DNA from: Bacillota bacterium
Lineage (GTDB): Bacteria > Bacillota > Clostridia > Oscillospirales > Ruminococcaceae
Length of the DNA: 8,631 nucleotides
Direction of reading: 5' to 3'
NCBI GenBank assembly: GCA_023429685.1
Contig: JAEZDF010000130.1
Coordinates: forward strand, 1 to 8,631
Positions 5,515 through 8,631 of the stretch are shown here, piece after piece. Position numbers and translations under genes: made by a program. Numbering within the stretch: the first letter of the stretch is position 1; each line of letters begins with the position of its first letter. The notes under the pieces were generated by a model, which was not told the origin of the DNA, ran no database searches, and worked only from the letters and a program-made list of their open reading frames with translations.

Positions 5515-6357
5515 ATGATACGGTTTGCCGACAGCGGCATGACTGCCGCCCTCAAGGACATCTGGCAGGAGGCGTTTGGCGACAGCCGGGCGTATACCGA
5601 CTTTGTTTATACGAACCTTTTTGCACCGGATAACACCCTTGTTTGGGTGGAGAACAATCAACCAGTCGCGATGATGACACTGCTGCCCGCGACGATTCAC
5701 ACCGCCGCAGGGCTTCGCGCGGCGCGGTATGTTTACGGGGTGGCAACAAGACGCTCACACCGCGGTCAGGGTCGAAGCAGTGCGCTGATTCGCTACGCAA
5801 ACGACCTTGCCGACCAACGGGATGAGGCGATGGTTTTGGTGCCGTCCGACTCGGGACTGTTCGATTTTTATCAAAAGAACGGCTACCACACCGCGTTTTA
5901 TTATAAACAGCTTGTCATAGAAAAAGAGCAGATAGACACGTTCCCACACCAAAGCTTGCCGCTTTATGAGCCGGATGCGCGGCAGTACATGACCATGCGC
6001 GACGCCTACTTTGGCAGACACGGGTATCTTAGCTGGGACGAGCACGCAATCGACTACCGCCTTAGAGAGAACGCGTTTGCGGGTGGGCGGTGTGCGGTGT
6101 TAACCCACGGCGGGGACGATTATCTTGTATTGTACCATACAACGGGCGGTACGCTGTTTGTAAAGGAGACCACGTTGCCCGAGCACAACATCCTGCCGAT
6201 TTTATCCGGCCTTGCCGCACAACTTGGGTGTAATCGTGTTCAGGCTAGGTTGCCCGAGTGGTTTAATCTGCCCCTTGAACCCAGACCGTTTGGCATGCTG
6301 TACGCAAAGACTCCCGTTGACGCGGCGCACCCGTACTTAAATCTGGTTTTAGACTAA
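5515..6357 (+). CDS. GNAT family N-acetyltransferase
   Basis: The protein has 280 residues, longer than a single GNAT domain. The N-terminal half carries the acetyl-CoA site: a beta strand followed by YGVATRRSHRGQGRSSALI (74-92), with the pyrophosphate loop R-G-Q-G-R-S at 83-88. Motif B is represented by LFDFYQKNGY (115-124). Residues about 130-280 are less familiar and could be a second, degenerate GNAT-like fold. Two-domain GNAT proteins of this size occur in Clostridia; the substrate cannot be inferred. Its ATG is three bases after the DUF2156 stop, and its ribosome binding site (AAAGGAG, 5502-5508) lies within the end of that gene, so the two are cotranscribed and probably translationally coupled. 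The terminator at 6363 closes the operon. Confidence 0.88.
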   Translation: MIRFADSGMTAALKDIWQEAFGDSRAYTDFVYTNLFAPDNTLVWVENNQPVAMMTLLPATIHTAAGLRAARYVYGVATRRSHRGQGRSSALIRYANDLADQRDEAMVLVPSDSGLFDFYQKNGYHTAFYYKQLVIEKEQIDTFPHQSLPLYEPDARQYMTMRDAYFGRHGYLSWDEHAIDYRLRENAFAGGRCAVLTHGGDDYLVLYHTTGGTLFVKETTLPEHNILPILSGLAAQLGCNRVQARLPEWFNLPLEPRPFGMLYAKTPVDAAHPYLNLVLD

Positions 6358-6362
6358 AGCAG

Positions 6363-6401
6363 AACAGGCCGACGGATGATAACCCGTCAGCCTGTTTTTT
6401 T
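6363..6401 (+). terminator. Intrinsic terminator of the DUF2156-GNAT operon
   Basis: AACAGGC pairs with GCCTGTT and GACGG with CCGTC, separated by one C/A mismatch and closed by an 8-base loop. Seven T residues (6395-6401) follow on the plus strand, the first two shared with the stem. It begins five bases after the GNAT stop. The hairpin may also help end the convergent cysK transcript, although there is no U-tract on that side. Confidence 0.88.
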
Positions 6402-6434
6402 ATGCGGCAAAGTAGCCCGGTTTCGGAATAAAGA

Positions 6435-7370
6435 TTATAGATCTGCAAACAACGCGGTGGAAAGGTAACGCTCGCCAGTGTCGGGCAAAACGACCACAAT
6501 GGTCTTACCCGCGTTTTCGGGACGCTTAGCAATCTCGGTGGCAGCCCACAACGCCGCGCCAGAAGAGATGCCCACCAGCAGACCTTCCGCCTTGGAGATC
6601 TCGCGTCCAGTCTGGAACGCGTCCTCGTTTTTGACCTTGATAATCTCATCGAACACGCCTGTGTTCAGAACGTCGGGCACAAAGCCCGCACCGATTCCCT
6701 GAATCTTATGGGGACCCGCCTTGCCCTCGGACAAAACAGGGGAATCAAACGGCTCTACCGCAACCACCTTGATATTGGGGTTCTTGCTTTTTAGAAACTC
6801 GCCCGCACCGGTAATCGTTCCGCCTGTTCCAATGCCCGCTACAAGGATATCCACCTTTCCGTCGGTGTCTTCCCATATCTCGGGACCCGTCGTCGCTTTG
6901 TGTACGGCGGGGTTTGCTGGGTTAACAAACTGCCCGGGAATAAACGCATTCGGGGTCTCGGCGGCAAGCTCCTCCGCCTTTGCAATGGCACCCTTCATGC
7001 CCTTTGCACCCTCGGTTAAAACAAGCTCGGCGCCATACGCCTTAAGCAGGTTGCGGCGCTCAACGCTCATCGTCTCTGGCATAGTCAGGATGATGCGGTA
7101 GCCCCTAGCGGCCGCCACAGATGCAAGCCCAATGCCAGTGTTGCCGCTGGTTGGCTCGATAATAACCGATTCTGGGGTAAGTAGACCGCGCGCCTCCGCG
7201 TCGTCGATCATCGCCTTGGCAATGCGGTCCTTTACACTGCCCGCCGGATTAAAGTACTCGAGCTTTGCCACCACGGTAGCAGAAAGCGCATGCTTCTTTT
7301 CGTAGTTGGTCAGCTCCAGCAGCGGGGTTTTGCCGATTAGCTCGGTTAGGCTTTTATAGATTTTTGACAC
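6435..7370 (-). CDS. cysK: Cysteine synthase A (O-acetylserine sulfhydrylase)
   Basis: This is a PLP enzyme that makes L-cysteine and acetate from O-acetylserine and sulfide, the last step of sulfur assimilation. From GTG 7370 it has 311 residues, the normal length. It begins (M)SKIYKSLTELIGKTPLLEL, the usual family start. Key parts are the Schiff-base lysine K47 in NPAGSVKDR, the substrate loop TSGNTG (74-79), the PLP phosphate loop GIGTGGTITG (179-188) and GISSGAALWAA near the C-terminus. The GTG start is chosen over the in-frame ATG at 7406 because GGAGGG (7379-7384) is correctly spaced for it and the extra 12 residues have no family counterpart. It has its own promoter at 7426-7454. It converges on the GNAT gene and lies downstream of the mnmA terminator, so it is probably monocistronic. 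Confidence 0.96.
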   Translation of the reverse strand: MSKIYKSLTELIGKTPLLELTNYEKKHALSATVVAKLEYFNPAGSVKDRIAKAMIDDAEARGLLTPESVIIEPTSGNTGIGLASVAAARGYRIILTMPETMSVERRNLLKAYGAELVLTEGAKGMKGAIAKAEELAAETPNAFIPGQFVNPANPAVHKATTGPEIWEDTDGKVDILVAGIGTGGTITGAGEFLKSKNPNIKVVAVEPFDSPVLSEGKAGPHKIQGIGAGFVPDVLNTGVFDEIIKVKNEDAFQTGREISKAEGLLVGISSGAALWAATEIAKRPENAGKTIVVVLPDTGERYLSTALFADL

Positions 7371-7378
7371 GGTCGGTT

Positions 7379-7384
7379 CCCTCC
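7379..7384 (-). promoter_or_regulatory. Ribosome binding site deciding the cysK start
   Basis: GGAGGG on the minus strand lies eight bases before GTG 7370. The upstream in-frame ATG 7406 has only AT-rich sequence before it. This site therefore favours the GTG start. Confidence 0.8.
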
Positions 7385-7417
7385 ATATGTTTAATTTATA
7401 TTTCATATATGTTTAAT
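7385..7417 (-). repeat. 11-base direct repeat ATTAAACATAT in the cysK leader
   Basis: ATTAAACATAT occurs twice on the minus strand (7407-7417 and 7385-7395), exactly 22 bases apart, so both copies face the same side of the helix. The first overlaps the predicted transcription start and the second abuts the ribosome binding site. This suits a repressor site, for example for a sulfur-responsive Rrf2-type regulator like CymR. The regulator identity is only a guess. Confidence 0.4.
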
Positions 7418-7425
7418 ATGTTATT

Positions 7426-7454
7426 ATCATACGCAGTATGAGGCATTTTGTCAA
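7426..7454 (-). promoter_or_regulatory. Sigma-A promoter of cysK
   Basis: On the minus strand, a perfect TTGACA (7449-7454) is followed after 17 bases by TATGAT (7426-7431). The predicted start near 7419 gives a leader of about 50 bases. This is the best promoter match in the window. Confidence 0.85.
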
Positions 7455-7517
7455 TAGCTTTCTGCAAACTTTTTTTTGGTACAGCGTTTCATCCCGTATT
7501 TTAAAACGCAGGAGCAT

Positions 7518-7628
7518 TCATTCTTCCTTAATTAGCTTTATCATGCCCCACCGTGCCAGACTAATTCCCTGCGGGTTGTATTGGATGCCACGCAGGAACT
7601 CGGTAGAACGAAAAAAGTCAATTATCAT
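7518..7628 (-). other. Candidate 36-residue ORF overlapping the mnmA terminator
   Basis: ATG 7628 to TGA 7518 encodes a 36-residue peptide beginning MIIDFFRSTEFLRG and ending MIKLIKEE. The start is inside the 3' arm of the terminator hairpin, with only a weak GGACGAG before it. Codon choice in the middle (CTG, CGT, GGC, ATC, TAC, AAC, CCG, CAG) resembles the real genes here, which hints at a small gene or the tail of a decayed one. No family is recognised, and the frame stays open without a start only up to 7658. Confidence 0.15.
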
Positions 7629-7658
7629 CGGCTCGTCCGATGATAATTGACTTTTTTC
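7610..7658. terminator. Perfect bidirectional terminator after mnmA
   Basis: A perfect 22-base-pair stem with a 5-base loop carries six A residues in one arm and six T residues in the other, so it can terminate on either strand. It begins eight bases after the mnmA stop on the minus strand and insulates cysK from mnmA transcription. Confidence 0.88.
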
Positions 7659-7666
7659 TTATTGTT

Positions 7667-8631
7667 TTATACAATCGTTCCTCCGCCAAGGATGCGGTCA
7701 CCGTCATAAAATACAACCGCTTGACCCCGCGTAATCGCGCGCTGCGCATCGTCAAACTCCACCTGCAGCCTGCCGTTTTCTAGCGGTGTTACCGTCGCGG
7801 GCGCCTCCTTGTGGGAGTAGCGAATCTTTGCGGCGCAGATAAACGATTGGGTTACGGGCTGTCCGTCAATCATGTTCACATCATCCGCTGTAAGAGAGCG
7901 GGAAAACACCTCGTGCTCCTCGCCGAGCACCACCCTGCCCGTCTGAGCGTCGATATCCACCACAAAGGCGGTGCGTCCAAGGCTGATGCCCAACCCCTTG
8001 CGCTGCCCGATGGTAAAGCCTGCGACCCCGTTGTGCCTCCCGAGCACCTTACCCTTTGTGTCTACAAAGTCCCCCTGCTTCAGGGGTTCCCCTGTATAGG
8101 AAGCGATAAACGCAGCGTAGTCACCGTCCGGCACGAAGCAGATGTCCTGGCTGTCGGGTTTGTCGGCAACAAGCAGGTTTTGTTCCTGAGCCATCTGTCT
8201 GACCGTCGGCTTATCGTACCCCCCCAGCGGCATCAGCATATGTGCAAGGGTGTGCTGGGTCAGATGGTACAAAACATAGCTTTGGTCCTTTCCCTTTGCC
8301 TCGGCACGGCAGAGCGCATAGCGCCCGGTTTGCTGGTCGTGCTCTATACGGGCGTAGTGACCCGTTGCAATATAGTCAAAGCCCATCGACTGCGCCTTGT
8401 GCAAAAACGCCTCAAACTTGATGTAACGGTTACACAGAATACAGGGGTTGGGGGTTGCCCCCCCAAGGTAGCTCTGCACAAACGCACCTACAATCTTTTC
8501 GCGGAACAGCTCCTTGTAGTTAAGCACATAGTGCGGGATGCCTATTTTGTCGCATACCATGCGCGCGTCGTTTACATCGTCTGCCGAGCAGCAGCTCGAC
8601 TGACCGCACACGCCAAGGTCGCTTTCATTAA
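7667..8631 (-). CDS. mnmA: tRNA-specific 2-thiouridylase MnmA (5' end outside window)
   Basis: MnmA uses ATP and a persulfide relay to thiolate uridine 34 of Lys, Glu and Gln tRNAs. 320 residues are visible; the frame is open to the right edge, so roughly the first 40 residues with the PP-loop SGGVDSS lie outside. Visible signatures: NPCILCNRYIKF, whose second Cys (codon 8432-8434) matches the first catalytic cysteine; DYIATGHYARIE; SYVLYHLTQ; and KPDSQDICFVPDGDYAAF, with the second catalytic Cys at codon 8138-8140. GRHNGVAGFTIGQRKGLGISLG follows in two conserved blocks, then the C-terminal beta-barrel ends at GGGTIV. An internal GTG at 8611 is not the start, because coding continues upstream of it and family sequence precedes it. 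A CGQSSCCS segment near the edge is typical of clostridial forms. The stop is eight bases before a strong terminator. Confidence 0.95.
   Translation of the reverse strand, partial: NESDLGVCGQSSCCSADDVNDARMVCDKIGIPHYVLNYKELFREKIVGAFVQSYLGGATPNPCILCNRYIKFEAFLHKAQSMGFDYIATGHYARIEHDQQTGRYALCRAEAKGKDQSYVLYHLTQHTLAHMLMPLGGYDKPTVRQMAQEQNLLVADKPDSQDICFVPDGDYAAFIASYTGEPLKQGDFVDTKGKVLGRHNGVAGFTIGQRKGLGISLGRTAFVVDIDAQTGRVVLGEEHEVFSRSLTADDVNMIDGQPVTQSFICAAKIRYSHKEAPATVTPLENGRLQVEFDDAQRAITRGQAVVFYDGDRILGGGTIV

Noticed and set aside
7371..7406. ATG 7406 as the cysK start
   Set aside because: It lies among the AT-rich leader repeats with no ribosome binding site, and the normal CysK N-terminus begins at GTG 7370 behind GGAGGG.
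7438..7650. 70-codon plus-strand ORF between cysK and mnmA
   Set aside because: It covers the cysK promoter and the terminator hairpin, has no ribosome binding site and its product resembles no family.
8609..8611. GTG 8611 as the mnmA start
   Set aside because: The frame continues upstream to the window edge and the protein would lack the ATP-binding PP-loop needed for function. It is an internal valine codon of a gene cut by the edge.

Overview
The window looks like chromosomal DNA from a fibre-degrading Firmicute of the class Clostridia, probably an Oscillospiraceae/Ruminococcaceae-like gut bacterium. This is inferred from strong GGAGG-type ribosome binding sites, sigma-A-like promoters, the clostridial form of MnmA, a DUF2156-GNAT gene pair and a small xylan-utilisation locus. 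No phage, insertion sequence, CRISPR array, tRNA or rRNA was recognised.

Left part (1-4112): two glycoside hydrolase genes lie on the minus strand, transcribed GH43 then GH3. The GH3 gene starts at 1266 and runs off the left edge. An AraC-family regulator gene diverges from them on the plus strand. The 377-base divergent region holds an extended -10 promoter for each side, three copies of the heptamer TGCACGA, and two adjacent small hairpins in the predicted 5' leader of the GH43 transcript. Both hydrolases lack a signal peptide where the N-terminus is visible. The simplest reading is cytoplasmic trimming of imported xylo-oligosaccharides, with the AraC protein sensing the sugar.

Middle part (4113-6401): after the regulator comes a GC-rich hairpin and about 440 bases without a convincing long gene. 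Next is a tight two-gene plus-strand operon: a DUF2156 protein (starting at 4618) and a 280-residue GNAT acetyltransferase three bases later, closed by a good terminator. The DUF2156 leader is the most interesting stretch. It contains a 12-codon ORF with a strong ribosome binding site. Codons 7-9 of that ORF (TCCTTCCTC) are a perfect 9-base complement of the DUF2156 Shine-Dalgarno region (GAGGAAGGA). This layout is expected of translational attenuation or leader-coupled translation.

Right part (6435-8631): two housekeeping genes lie on the minus strand. cysK (O-acetylserine sulfhydrylase) starts at GTG 7370 and has its own strong promoter and an 11-base direct repeat in its leader. mnmA (tRNA 2-thiouridylase) is cut by the right edge, so its PP-loop is outside the window. 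A perfect 22-base-pair hairpin terminator just after mnmA separates the two, and a 36-codon ORF of unknown status overlaps it.
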